The position numbers were made by a program, and so were the translations under genes. A stretch of 44,944 nt of DNA, from the NCBI GenBank assembly GCA_944392175.1, contig CALXVT010000009.1:1-44944 (forward strand). The letters are read 5' to 3'. Every line of letters begins with the position of its first letter. Position 1 is the first letter of the stretch. The notes beneath the pieces are model-generated. The model did not search any database. It saw only the letters and a list, made by a program, of their open reading frames with translations, and was not told the DNA's origin. Shown piece after piece: positions 7,861-15,890 of this stretch. The stretch comes from an uncultured Clostridia bacterium. GTDB lineage: Bacteria > Bacillota > Clostridia > TANB77 > CAG-508.

Positions 7861-10800
7861 TTATTTTAATTTCATAGAAAGTAGTTTACTTATTCCGCTT
7901 TCTTCCATTGTAATTCCATATACCGTATCTGCTGCTTCCATTGTACCTTTTCTATGTGTAATTATTAAGAACTGTGTATCTTGTGCAAATTTCTTTAAAT
8001 ATTCTGCATATCTTACTACATTTACATCATCTAATGCTGCTTCAATCTCATCTAATACACAGAAAGGTGCTGGATTTATTTTTAATATTGCAAATAAAAT
8101 TGCGATTGCAGTAAATGCTTTTTCTCCTCCAGAAAGTAATGTCATATTTTGCAACTTCTTTCCTGGTGGTTGTACTCTTATATCTATTCCGCAGTTTAAT
8201 ACATCATCTTCATTTTCTAGTATTAATTCTGCTTTTCCTCCTCCAAATAATTCTTTAAATACTTCATTAAAGTTTTTATTTATTAATTTGAATTTCTCTT
8301 TAAATTGTTCTTTCATTATTGTAATCATTTCTGAAATAACATTTTTTAATTTTGCCATAGAATTTTCCAAATCCAATCTTTGTTCACACATAAAGTCATA
8401 TCTTTCTTTTAATGTTTTATATTCATCAATTGAATCTATATTTATGCTTCCTAAATCGCGTATTTGATTTCTTAAATTATTTACATCTTTTTGTGTTTTG
8501 GCTGGATCTATTACTTCTTTATAATCATGTGCATTATTTGGAGTAAGTTCATACTCTTCCCACATTTTATTAACAACATCTTCTAAATCTTGATTTAGTT
8601 TAGTTTTCTTTAAGTCTATTTTTACTAATTGTTCTTTTAATTCTTGTAACCTCTTAAATTGTTTTTCAATTTCTTCTTCTAATTTTTCTAATTCTACATT
8701 TTTTACATCTTTATCTTTTTTATATTCTTCTATTTTAGAGCCACTATTTTCCACATTTTGTTTTATTTCTATTATTTCTTTATTTAAATTTTCAATTTCT
8801 TCTTCTAACTTTTTCTTTTCTTCTTTTGCCTTATTTATTGCCTCTTCTTTTTGTTTAATACTATTTTTATTATTGTCTATATCTTGATTTATTCTTTCTG
8901 TCATTTCATTTATAGACATTTCACTTTCTTCAAAAGAAGACACAGATATTTTTAAATTGGTTATATCTAAATTTAAATTATCAATATATGTTTGATCATC
9001 TTTATTTAATTTTATATATTCTTCTATTTCTAAATTTAAATTTTCTATTTCTTTTCCTAATTCTTCTAATTCGTTAGATTTTTCTTCTTTATAGCTATCT
9101 ATCTCTTTTTTGGTAAGTTCTATTTTGTCTAAATCTGAATTAATTTTATCCATTCTAGATTTTAATTTGTCTACATTTTCAGAAATTAATTCTACTTTTT
9201 GTTTTTGTGTAGCATATTCTATATCAATTTCTTGTAGACTATTTTCTAAGCCTGAAATTGTTTCTAATAGTTCTTCTATACTATTTAAATATTCTTCTTT
9301 CTCTTTCTCTTTTTTATCTAATTTAGAATTTAATTCTTTTAATTTTTGTTTTAAATCTTCAATTTCTCTTCCACGTCCTAAAATATTAACAGTTTTTGTT
9401 TGAACAGAACCTCCTGTTATTGCACCAGTTGAACTCAAAATATCACCTTTTAATGTAACAATTCTAAAGCTATATCTATTTCTTCTTGCAAGCTCTATTC
9501 CAGCTTTCATATCATCTACAATAACTGTTCTTCCTAATAAACTTGTAAATATTCCATTATATTTTGCATCATATTTTATTAAATCTGATGCAATACCTAT
9601 AACTCCAGATATATTTTTATCATCGACTCTTTCTAGTTTTTTTCCTTTAACCGAAGTTATTGGAAGAAAAGATGCTCTACCTAAATTATTATTTCTTAAA
9701 TATTCTACTAAGTTTTTAGCAGTTTCTTCAGTATCTGTTACTATATTTTGTACACTTGCGCCTAAAGCCATTTCTATTGCAACTTCATATTCCTTAGGTA
9801 CTTTTATCAGATTAGCAACAACTCCATGTAGACCTTGTTTTAATTTAGCATTTGTTTCTGATGCTTTTAAAAGTGCCTTAACACTTTTTCCATATCCTTC
9901 TTTTTCTCTTTCGGTCTCTTCTAAAAACTTTAATCTAGAATCTTTCATTCTGATTTCATAAGAAATTTGATTTATTTCTGTTTCATATGATTTTATTTTA
10001 TTATTTGCAACTGTTTTTTTATTTTCAATTTCTTCTAAATCTGATTTAATTTTATTTCTTTTAGATTCAATTTCAGCAAAATTTTGCTCTATTTCACTCT
10101 TTTTTAATCTTGAACTATCTAATTCAGAAATTGTAACTTGTAGTTCCTCTTTAGAACTTTTTCCATTTTTCTCTATATTTTCTTTTTTTGCATCTTGTAA
10201 GCTAATTTCATTTATAATTTCATATTTTTTATCTGTATCTTCTTCTACTTTTTTCTTTTTAGCTTCTATTTCTAATTCTTTATCTGAAAGTTTTGCTGTA
10301 AGTTTTGCCAATTCTTGTTCTTTTTCTTCTAACTCTTTTGCAAATTTTTCTTTATTTGCATATAAATTTTCTTTCTTAGCTATCTTTTGATTTTTTTCTT
10401 CTTCTAATTCTTTTATTCTTTCATTCGTTTCTTTAATTTCTTCACTAAATCTTAAGTTGTTTTCTTCAATATTACTAATTCTTTCTTTTGCAACATTTAT
10501 ATTAGAATTTATTTTTTCAATTTTATTTGTACTTTCAAAACCTAGATTTTGCATTTCTTCTATTTGATTTAACAAATCATTTATTTCTGCTTTTAATCTA
10601 TTCTTTCTTTCATTCATTCTTTCTTGTGAATTTTCTTCTTCTTTATATGTTGAATTCATAATTTCTTCATCAGCAGTTATTTTTTCTATTTTCTCTTTAT
10701 ATGTTTCTATATTATGTAAAAACAATCCTACTTCTATTACTTTTAGTTCTTCACGTAAACTTAAAAATTTCTTTGCCTTTTCTGATTGAACTTTTAAAGG

Positions 10801-11409
10801 CTCTAAATTATTTTCTATTTCTGATAAAATATCGTTTATTCTCAACAAATTAAGTTTTGCTCTTTCAAGCTTTTTCTCTGACTCTTCTTTTCTTGTACGA
10901 TATTTTACAATTCCTGCTGCTTCTTCAAATATATGTCTTCTATCTTCTGACTTATTACTTAATATTTCATCTATTTTTCCTTGCCCTATTATTGAATATC
11001 CATCTTTACCTATTCCTGTATCCATGAATAATTCTAATATATCTTTTAATCTGCAAGGTGTTCTATTTATATAATAACCTGTTTCTCCAGTTCTATATAT
11101 TCTTCTTGTAATTGTAACTTCTGCATATTCAATTGGTAATTTTCCATCATCATTGTTAAATACTAAAGAAGCTTCTGCAAATCCTAAAGATTTTCTATTT
11201 TGAGTTCCTGCAAATATTATGTCTTCTGATTTTGAACCTCTTAAAGACTTCATACTTTGCTCTCCTAATACCCAACGAATAGCATCAGAAATATTACTTT
11301 TTCCTGATCCGTTTGGTCCAATTACTGCTGTAATTCCTGGCATAAATTCTAATACTGTTTTATCAGCAAAAGACTTAAATCCTTGTAATTCTAATCTTTT
11401 TAAATACAT
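7861..11409 (-). CDS. smc: Chromosome segregation ATPase SMC
   Basis: An 1182-residue SMC protein, the ATPase core of the condensin that compacts and resolves sister chromosomes with ScpA and ScpB. The N-terminal head has the Walker A GPNGSGKS at 31-38. A long coiled coil rich in Glu and Lys follows to about 500, then a hinge domain (about 505-670, including the GGSV segment that ends it), then the returning coiled coil. The C-terminal head has the ABC signature LSGGEKA near 1090 and Walker B VLDEIEAALDD near 1120. Length is typical. Start ATG 11409 gives the family N-terminus MYLKRLELQGFKSFADKT and has AAGGTGA 7 bases upstream; an in-frame ATG 39 bases further upstream has no such support. 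It is transcribed alone from a divergent promoter region shared with the first HD-GYP gene. scpA and scpB are not adjacent. Confidence 0.97.
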   Translation of the reverse strand: MYLKRLELQGFKSFADKTVLEFMPGITAVIGPNGSGKSNISDAIRWVLGEQSMKSLRGSKSEDIIFAGTQNRKSLGFAEASLVFNNDDGKLPIEYAEVTITRRIYRTGETGYYINRTPCRLKDILELFMDTGIGKDGYSIIGQGKIDEILSNKSEDRRHIFEEAAGIVKYRTRKEESEKKLERAKLNLLRINDILSEIENNLEPLKVQSEKAKKFLSLREELKVIEVGLFLHNIETYKEKIEKITADEEIMNSTYKEEENSQERMNERKNRLKAEINDLLNQIEEMQNLGFESTNKIEKINSNINVAKERISNIEENNLRFSEEIKETNERIKELEEEKNQKIAKKENLYANKEKFAKELEEKEQELAKLTAKLSDKELEIEAKKKKVEEDTDKKYEIINEISLQDAKKENIEKNGKSSKEELQVTISELDSSRLKKSEIEQNFAEIESKRNKIKSDLEEIENKKTVANNKIKSYETEINQISYEIRMKDSRLKFLEETEREKEGYGKSVKALLKASETNAKLKQGLHGVVANLIKVPKEYEVAIEMALGASVQNIVTDTEETAKNLVEYLRNNNLGRASFLPITSVKGKKLERVDDKNISGVIGIASDLIKYDAKYNGIFTSLLGRTVIVDDMKAGIELARRNRYSFRIVTLKGDILSSTGAITGGSVQTKTVNILGRGREIEDLKQKLKELNSKLDKKEKEKEEYLNSIEELLETISGLENSLQEIDIEYATQKQKVELISENVDKLKSRMDKINSDLDKIELTKKEIDSYKEEKSNELEELGKEIENLNLEIEEYIKLNKDDQTYIDNLNLDITNLKISVSSFEESEMSINEMTERINQDIDNNKNSIKQKEEAINKAKEEKKKLEEEIENLNKEIIEIKQNVENSGSKIEEYKKDKDVKNVELEKLEEEIEKQFKRLQELKEQLVKIDLKKTKLNQDLEDVVNKMWEEYELTPNNAHDYKEVIDPAKTQKDVNNLRNQIRDLGSINIDSIDEYKTLKERYDFMCEQRLDLENSMAKLKNVISEMITIMKEQFKEKFKLINKNFNEVFKELFGGGKAELILENEDDVLNCGIDIRVQPPGKKLQNMTLLSGGEKAFTAIAILFAILKINPAPFCVLDEIEAALDDVNVVRYAEYLKKFAQDTQFLIITHRKGTMEAADTVYGITMEESGISKLLSMKLK

Positions 11410-11443
11410 TTTTTTATCACCTTTTATCTTATTGTACTTATTT

Positions 11444-11472
11444 ATCATATATTAAAAATCATTATAAATCAA
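11444..11472 (-). promoter_or_regulatory. Probable promoter for smc
   Basis: On the minus strand TTGATT (11467-11472) and TATGAT (11444-11449) are separated by 17 bases, about 35 bases upstream of the smc ATG. In AT-rich DNA such matches arise by chance, so support is moderate. Confidence 0.45.
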
Positions 11473-11479
11473 CAAAATA

Positions 11480-11508
11480 TTGAACTTTATTTTATTTAAT
11501 GTTATTAT
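11480..11508 (+). promoter_or_regulatory. Probable promoter for the tandem HD-GYP genes
   Basis: TTGAAC (11480-11485), a 17-base spacer, and TATTAT (11503-11508), 31 bases before the ATG. An alternative -10 (TATAAA) overlaps. It lies back to back with the smc promoter. Confidence 0.5.
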
Positions 11509-11538
11509 AAATTTATATTATACAAAGGAGAATTCAAA

Positions 11539-12429
11539 ATGTTTGAGGAAAAATTTGATTTTTATGACAAAACAGTTTTAAAGTCTTATGACTTAGATGC
11601 AAGTGCGCGTTATCAATTAAAAATGTTAGATTCATTAGATAATTTTACAAGAAAGCATTCAGAGAATGTTGCTAACCTTACTTGTAGAATTTGTGATTAT
11701 TTGCACCTAAATAAAAACTATACTATATATTGTACAACTTGCGCATATTTACATGATATTGGTAAAATGTTTATTCCACCATCAATTCTTCAAAAACCCG
11801 GTAAACTTACTGATGAGGAATACGAAATAATGAAAACACATACTACAATTGGTTATAAAATGTGTATGAATGATTTAAACCTAAGACCATATTCTGCTGG
11901 TCCAAAATTTCATCATGAAGCATTGGATGGAAGTGGATATCCTTCAGGACTAAAAGGTTCTGCAATTCCAATTGAAGGTCAAATTATAAGAGTTGCTGAT
12001 GAATTTGATGCTATTGTTAGTAAAAGACAATATAAATCCCATATTGGAATAACAGATACTTTAAAAATCCTAATTGAAAATGCTCATAATGGTAAAAATA
12101 ATATTCAAGCTACAAAAGCATTAAAAAAAGTAGTAATCGAAGATACTATGTTAGAAATTTCATCTACAATCGATTATTTAGATTTCTTAAAAGATAATAT
12201 TAAAAGATTAAAACAAATTAATAGATATGAAAGGAAAATGAAAGTAGCATCAACTAAAAAAGGAAAAAGTTATTATTATGAAGGAATGAAACTTTTATTT
12301 AGAGATGGAGAAAATGAAGAAAATTATACTACAATTTTACAAGAATATAATGAAGCTTTAGCATCTAGAGCAGGTATTATAGATAAATTAAATGCCGAAT
12401 TAAAAGAAATTAAAAAATTAAAAATATAA
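11539..12429 (+). CDS. HD-GYP domain protein, copy 1
   Basis: A 296-residue soluble protein with an HD-GYP phosphohydrolase domain (about residues 30-190). The metal-binding pattern is visible: HSENV near 39, LHDIGK near 75, MKTHTTIGYKM near 100, KFHHEALDGSGYP near 125-138 and ADEFDAIVSKRQYK near 155. HD-GYP enzymes hydrolyse cyclic di-GMP or related cyclic dinucleotides; substrate here is unproven. The C-terminal third (about 195-296) is a charged helical region not typical of the minimal domain and shared with the next gene. There is no receiver or membrane domain. An AAAGGAGAA site precedes the ATG. Copy 2 follows after 20 bases, making a tandem duplication. Confidence 0.88.
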   Translation: MFEEKFDFYDKTVLKSYDLDASARYQLKMLDSLDNFTRKHSENVANLTCRICDYLHLNKNYTIYCTTCAYLHDIGKMFIPPSILQKPGKLTDEEYEIMKTHTTIGYKMCMNDLNLRPYSAGPKFHHEALDGSGYPSGLKGSAIPIEGQIIRVADEFDAIVSKRQYKSHIGITDTLKILIENAHNGKNNIQATKALKKVVIEDTMLEISSTIDYLDFLKDNIKRLKQINRYERKMKVASTKKGKSYYYEGMKLLFRDGENEENYTTILQEYNEALASRAGIIDKLNAELKEIKKLKI

Positions 12430-12449
12430 TTACTAATGAGGAGAAATTA

Positions 12450-13392
12450 ATGTTAGAAAATAAAAATTTTGACTTTTACGATAAAACTTCATTAAAATCG
12501 TACAATCTTGATATAACTATGAGATATCAATTAACAATGTTGGATAGTTTAGATCCTTTTACGCGTATTCACAGTGAAAATGTTGCAAGTATTACTTGTA
12601 GACTTTGTGAATATCTACATTGTGATAAAAATTTTACAGCATATTGCACAATTTGTGCATATTTACATGATATAGGTAAAATGTTTATTCCACCTCAAAT
12701 TTTAAACAAGCCAGATAAATTAACAAATGAAGAATTTGAAATTTTAAAGACTCATACATTAATTGGATACAAAATGTGTATGGATGATATAAAATTAAGA
12801 CCTTATGCACTTGGTCCAAAATATCATCACGAAACATTGGACGGAATGGGATATCCTGAAGGTCTAGTTGGAAATCTAATTCCATATGAAGACCAAATTA
12901 TTAAAGTAGCTGATGATTATGATGCTTTAGTTACTAAAAGACAATATAAAACACATATACATATCTCTGATACTTTAAAAGAACTAATAAAAGATACAGA
13001 ACCAAATATAAAAGTAGCAGCTCTTGATAATGCAGCCCAAGGAGTAAAACTCCGGAAAATTAAATAAAAAAGTAGTTAAGGCTTTATTTAATGTAGTTAT
13101 AGATGATACATATTATGAAATTAGTTGTGTCACTGGATATGTAGAATATTTAAAAGAACAAATTAAAAGAATCGAGCAAATACTAGAATATAAAGAAAAG
13201 ATGGAAAAAAGTAATAATGAGAAAAAGAAATCTTATTATAAAGAAGGAATGAAATTACTTTTTGATGAAGGAGAAAATTTTGATAATATATTGCAAGTTT
13301 ATGCTGAATATAAAGATGCTTATGCTACTAGAAAAAATATAATAGATAAATTACATGAAGAAATAAAAATAATAAAAAAACTAAGAGTTTAA
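12450..13392 (+). CDS. HD-GYP domain protein, copy 2, needing a +1 frameshift at CGG
   Basis: This is a paralogue of the preceding gene. The zero frame gives 205 residues with an intact HD-GYP domain (LHDIGK, KYHHETLDGMGYP) and then stops at 13065-13067, four codons after an in-frame CGG at 13053-13055. The missing C-terminal region lies in the +1 frame, open from before the break to a TAA at 13390-13392, and reads GKLNKKVVKALFNVVIDD, matching copy 1. Skipping the single C at 13053 joins 12450-13052 to 13054-13392 and gives 313 residues, similar to copy 1 (296). It may be programmed frameshifting at a rare or unassigned CGG, a real inactivating insertion, or a sequence error. The matching event in spoVAD favours the first. 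The GAGGAG ribosome site is strong, and the gene is co-transcribed with copy 1. Confidence 0.8.
13050..13056 (+). other. Putative +1 frameshift site CTC-CGG-A in HD-GYP copy 2
   Basis: Zero-frame codons are CTC (13050-13052), CGG (13053-13055), AAA. Reading GGA (13054-13056) instead of CGG restores the full protein. An AAGGAG, like an internal Shine-Dalgarno site, ends 5 bases before CTC, recalling the stimulator in the prfB +1 frameshift. The surrounding GGAGT-AAA-ACTCC can form a small hairpin. Confidence 0.6.
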
Positions 13393-13402
13393 ATTTTAAA
13401 AG

Positions 13403-13429
13403 GAGTTAGAATTTTTTCTAACTCTTTTT
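13403..13429 (+). terminator. Intrinsic terminator of the HD-GYP pair
   Basis: A 9-bp stem (GAGTTAGAA / TTCTAACTC) with a 4-base loop and five T directly after it, 10 bases past the +1-frame stop codon. Its position supports the gene really ending at 13392. Confidence 0.85.
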
Positions 13430-13448
13430 ATATAAATAAATTTCACAC

Positions 13449-13526
13449 AAAATTGCTGTGCAATTTTAGCAAATGAACAAAGACGGAGCATGTAATTTAT
13501 TTAATTTAATCATGCTCCTTTTGTTC
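13449..13526. repeat. Two tandem hairpins in the HD-GYP/mazF intergenic region
   Basis: First hairpin: AAAATTGC / GCAATTTT at 13449-13467. Second: a two-part stem at 13475-13526 pairing GAACAAA with TTTGTTC and GGAGCATG with CATGCTCC around an 18-base AT-rich loop. A third short stem GTGG-CAAA-CCAC with five T follows on the plus strand near 13537-13553. They lie between convergent genes, so one may terminate mazF, but the extent of structure is more than that needs. No coding potential was seen. Confidence 0.45.
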
Positions 13527-13560
13527 TTTAACAAATGTGGCAAACCACTTTTTAACATAT

Positions 13561-13905
13561 TTATAGCCCGAAACTAACTCCAAGTGCATTATTTATCTTT
13601 CCAATTAATTCATCATTATCTATATGACCTATTCTTTCTTTTAATCTACTTTTATCAATTGTTCTAATTTGTTCTGCAAGTACTATAGAATCAGATTTTA
13701 GTCCACAATCTTTAGAATTTATTTCTATATGAGTAGGCAACTTATTCTTTGTTTTTTGTGAAGTAATAGCAGCCGCAATTACAGTAGGACTATACTTATT
13801 CCCTAAATCATTTTGAATTATTAAAACAGGTCTAATGCCTCCTTGTTCAGAGCCAATAACAGGGCTTAAATCTGCATAATACATGTCGCCTCTTTTAATA
13901 TCCAT
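13561..13905 (-). CDS. mazF: MazF/PemK-type endoribonuclease toxin
   Basis: A 114-residue protein starting [23 protein letters not shown], with RPVLIIQND near 25-33, the VIAAAITSQ strand, and the C-terminal ALGVSFGL. These are signature segments of the chromosomal MazF (EndoA/NdoA) family, which cleaves single-stranded mRNA at short motifs. ATG 13905 is preferred over an upstream in-frame start at 14004 because it gives the exact family N-terminus and has GGGAGTG upstream. In most Firmicutes a MazE antitoxin gene lies immediately upstream; here there are only 98 bases to the preceding gene and no antitoxin reading frame. In Clostridioides the order gerS-alr-mazE-mazF is known, so this locus looks like a contracted form. 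Confidence 0.92.
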   Translation of the reverse strand: MDIKRGDMYYADLSPVIGSEQGGIRPVLIIQNDLGNKYSPTVIAAAITSQKTKNKLPTHIEINSKDCGLKSDSIVLAEQIRTIDKSRLKERIGHIDNDELIGKINNALGVSFGL

Positions 13906-14003
13906 TTTCTTCACTCCCAAAATTAGTATATATATTATTTTAAATACTAGTTCGAGACAGTGTAATTTATTGAATAGAATTATTAATCTATTCAAAAGTA
14001 TCA

Positions 14004-14591
14004 CTACTTATAACTTATCTCATTATATAATATGTAAACTGTAGTGTTTTTGTTAACATCTTGTACTTCCATTTTTTTTGGTTTATTAGTTTGTTTATCT
14101 ATAGTTAATATTTTATTTGTTTGATATCGATTTTCAGAATTTCTACAATTAGTTGTTAAAATTATTTCATTTTCATTCTCTTCTCTCATTGCTTCTTTTG
14201 AATTATTATAATCATCTATAAATTCATTTAAAAATAAATTATTTTCTGTAATATAATTATATCCTTCATATATATTGCTTAAATTTAGTCTCGTATTTTC
14301 TATTTTTATATTATTATTTTTATACTCCATTGTTAATCCATAAATTTGCTCAGGTTCTTCTATTATTTGTTTTGAATACTCTCCTTTTTTATATTCTTGT
14401 GACATTATATATTGTGTGGTATTTTTATTACTTTTAATAGTGACTTCAATTTTTGCTGTATATGAACTCATATTTAAAATATTATTATTATTATTTCCAT
14501 TTTCTTTGTTTTTATAAGTTCTTAAAAAAATTAGTAAAAAAATTAAAATTAAACAAACAATAATTATAAAAAATATAAATTTATTTTTCAT
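14004..14591 (-). CDS. Membrane-anchored GerS-like protein
   Basis: A 195-residue protein with one N-terminal membrane helix (about residues 5-23), an Asn-rich linker, and an exposed beta-rich domain ([18 protein letters not shown], later [11 protein letters not shown]) that resembles lipoprotein-sorting/GerS-type folds. GerS of Clostridioides difficile is needed for cortex hydrolysis in germination and is encoded just upstream of alr, mazE and mazF. The placement directly upstream of mazF here supports the call. Unlike GerS it has no lipobox Cys at the end of the helix, so it would be held by the helix itself. Sequence resemblance alone is weak, and the assignment rests partly on synteny. 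Confidence 0.55.
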   Translation of the reverse strand: MKNKFIFFIIIVCLILIFLLIFLRTYKNKENGNNNNNILNMSSYTAKIEVTIKSNKNTTQYIMSQEYKKGEYSKQIIEEPEQIYGLTMEYKNNNIKIENTRLNLSNIYEGYNYITENNLFLNEFIDDYNNSKEAMREENENEIILTTNCRNSENRYQTNKILTIDKQTNKPKKMEVQDVNKNTTVYILYNEISYK

Positions 14592-14753
14592 ACTTTTTTC
14601 CTCTCTATTAAAATATTATTAAATGGCAAATCTCGACTTGTAAGAACTTTTTTCTACTTTTCCAATTCAACTCCTTATATCTTAGTTCTCAAATAATCGT
14701 AAAGATTTGTAGAAGCAAAAATTGCATATCAATTTTTCTGTGCAATCTTATTT

Positions 14754-14791
14754 TTGTTGTATATGAAAAAGTGATTTTTTCTATACAACAA
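14754..14791. repeat. Long intergenic hairpin upstream of the dusB terminator
   Basis: TTGTTGTATA pairs with TATACAACAA over 10 bp, and inside it GAAAAA pairs with TTTTTC around a short loop, giving a stem of about 16 bp. A second AT-rich inverted repeat (AAAAATTG / CAATTTTT) lies about 15 bases to the left. The 14592-14820 gap holds this, the dusB terminator and the promoter region of the GerS-like gene. Confidence 0.5.
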
Positions 14792-14793
14792 AA

Positions 14794-14818
14794 AAAGAAT
14801 AGTTTTATACTATTCTTT
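14794..14818 (-). terminator. Intrinsic terminator of dusB
   Basis: A 10-bp stem (AAAGAATAGT / ACTATTCTTT) with a 5-base loop and a following T-run on the minus strand, directly next to the dusB stop codon. Confidence 0.8.
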
Positions 14819-14820
14819 TA

Positions 14821-15813
14821 CTAATTTATGCAATTGTTTTTAAGATATTCAAAATATTGTTGTATTTCTTTAATCAATTCTTTTTTTTCAGGAATTTTAT
14901 TTATCTTATCTCTAATTTGACTAGAGTCTTTTAAACCTTTTATATACCAACTTAATTGTTTTCTCATCTCTTTTATAGCAACTTCTTCTCCTTTTTCTTC
15001 TATTTCCATATTAATATGTTTCATCATAACATCAAATCTTTCATCTAAAGTTGGTTTTTCTAATTTTTTACCTGTTTTTAAATAATAAATTATTTCTTTA
15101 AAAATCCATGGATTTCCGAATGATGCACGACCAATCATTATTCCATCTACATTTGTATATTCAAACATTTTTAAAGCTGTTTCTTCATCTACAATATCAC
15201 CATTTCCTATAACTGGAATATTTACACTTTCTTTTACCTTTTTGATAATATCCCAATCTGCTTTACCTGAATAAAACTCTTTTCTGGTTCTTCCATGTAT
15301 TGTTATTGCATCAGCTCCAGCTTTTTCAATAATTTTTGCAGCTTCTGTTGCAACTATATTTTCTTCATCCCAGCCTTTTCTAATCTTAAATGTAATTGGT
15401 TTATCAGTATTGTTTCTGATAGCTTTAACTATTTTTTCAACCAAATCTAAATCCAATAACAATTTACTTCCGTCACCATTTTTTACTATTTTAGGAGCAG
15501 GACATCCCATATTAAAATCTATAATATCTGCTATTTTACTTACCTCTTCTGTTGCATATTTTATTGCTTCTAAATCACTTCCAAAAAGTTGAATAGCAAT
15601 TGGTCTGTCTTCACCTTCCAGATTATACAATTTTTTAGTTTTATTATCATGATAATAAACCGCCTTAGAACTTATCATCTCTGTAACAGTCAAACCCACT
15701 CCCATTTCTTTACATATAATTCTAAATGGTTTGTCAGTTACTCCTGCCATTGGCGCAAGTATTATATTATTTTTTAATTCTAAATTTCCTATTTTTAGAG
15801 GTTTAATATACAA
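14821..15813 (-). CDS. dusB: tRNA-dihydrouridine synthase (DusB family)
   Basis: A 330-residue FMN-dependent TIM-barrel enzyme that reduces uridines in the tRNA D-loop to dihydrouridine with NADPH. Visible are the FMN-site opening LAPMAGVTDKPFR (about 20-32), the catalytic-Cys loop NMGCPAPKIVKNGDGS (Cys near 104), TIHGRTR near 172, VIGNGDI near 201 and IGRASFGNPW near 226. Length is normal for DusB, and its C-terminal helical tRNA-binding domain is present. It is downstream of minD-minE-rodA but separated from rodA by a terminator-like hairpin, so it may have its own transcript. Confidence 0.95.
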   Translation of the reverse strand: MYIKPLKIGNLELKNNIILAPMAGVTDKPFRIICKEMGVGLTVTEMISSKAVYYHDNKTKKLYNLEGEDRPIAIQLFGSDLEAIKYATEEVSKIADIIDFNMGCPAPKIVKNGDGSKLLLDLDLVEKIVKAIRNNTDKPITFKIRKGWDEENIVATEAAKIIEKAGADAITIHGRTRKEFYSGKADWDIIKKVKESVNIPVIGNGDIVDEETALKMFEYTNVDGIMIGRASFGNPWIFKEIIYYLKTGKKLEKPTLDERFDVMMKHINMEIEEKGEEVAIKEMRKQLSWYIKGLKDSSQIRDKINKIPEKKELIKEIQQYFEYLKNNCIN

Positions 15814-15852
15814 ATTTTTAAACTCCCTTCTTTAACTTATTTTTTACACAAC

Positions 15853-15881
15853 AAAAGTTGAAAGTTTTACTTTCAACTTTT
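15853..15881 (-). terminator. Terminator between rodA and dusB
   Basis: A perfect 13-bp stem (AAAAGTTGAAAGT / ACTTTCAACTTTT) with a 3-base loop, 10 bases after the rodA stop. The T-run beyond it is short (four), so some readthrough to dusB is possible. Confidence 0.7.
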
Positions 15882-15890
15882 ATATATCTA

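Noticed and set aside
13201..13392. A separate 63-residue gene starting at ATG 13201
   Set aside because: It has no ribosome site, its frame is open well upstream to 13054, and it aligns with the C-terminus of HD-GYP copy 1. It is the tail of the frameshifted copy 2.
13906..14004. N-terminal extension of MazF starting at 14004
   Set aside because: The extra 33 residues are hydrophobic and unlike any MazF, while the ATG at 13905 gives the exact family start with a ribosome site.
13441..14820. CRISPR array or true repeat array in the hairpin-rich gaps
   Set aside because: The similar short words are AT-rich palindromes without regular spacing or repeated units longer than about 8 bases.
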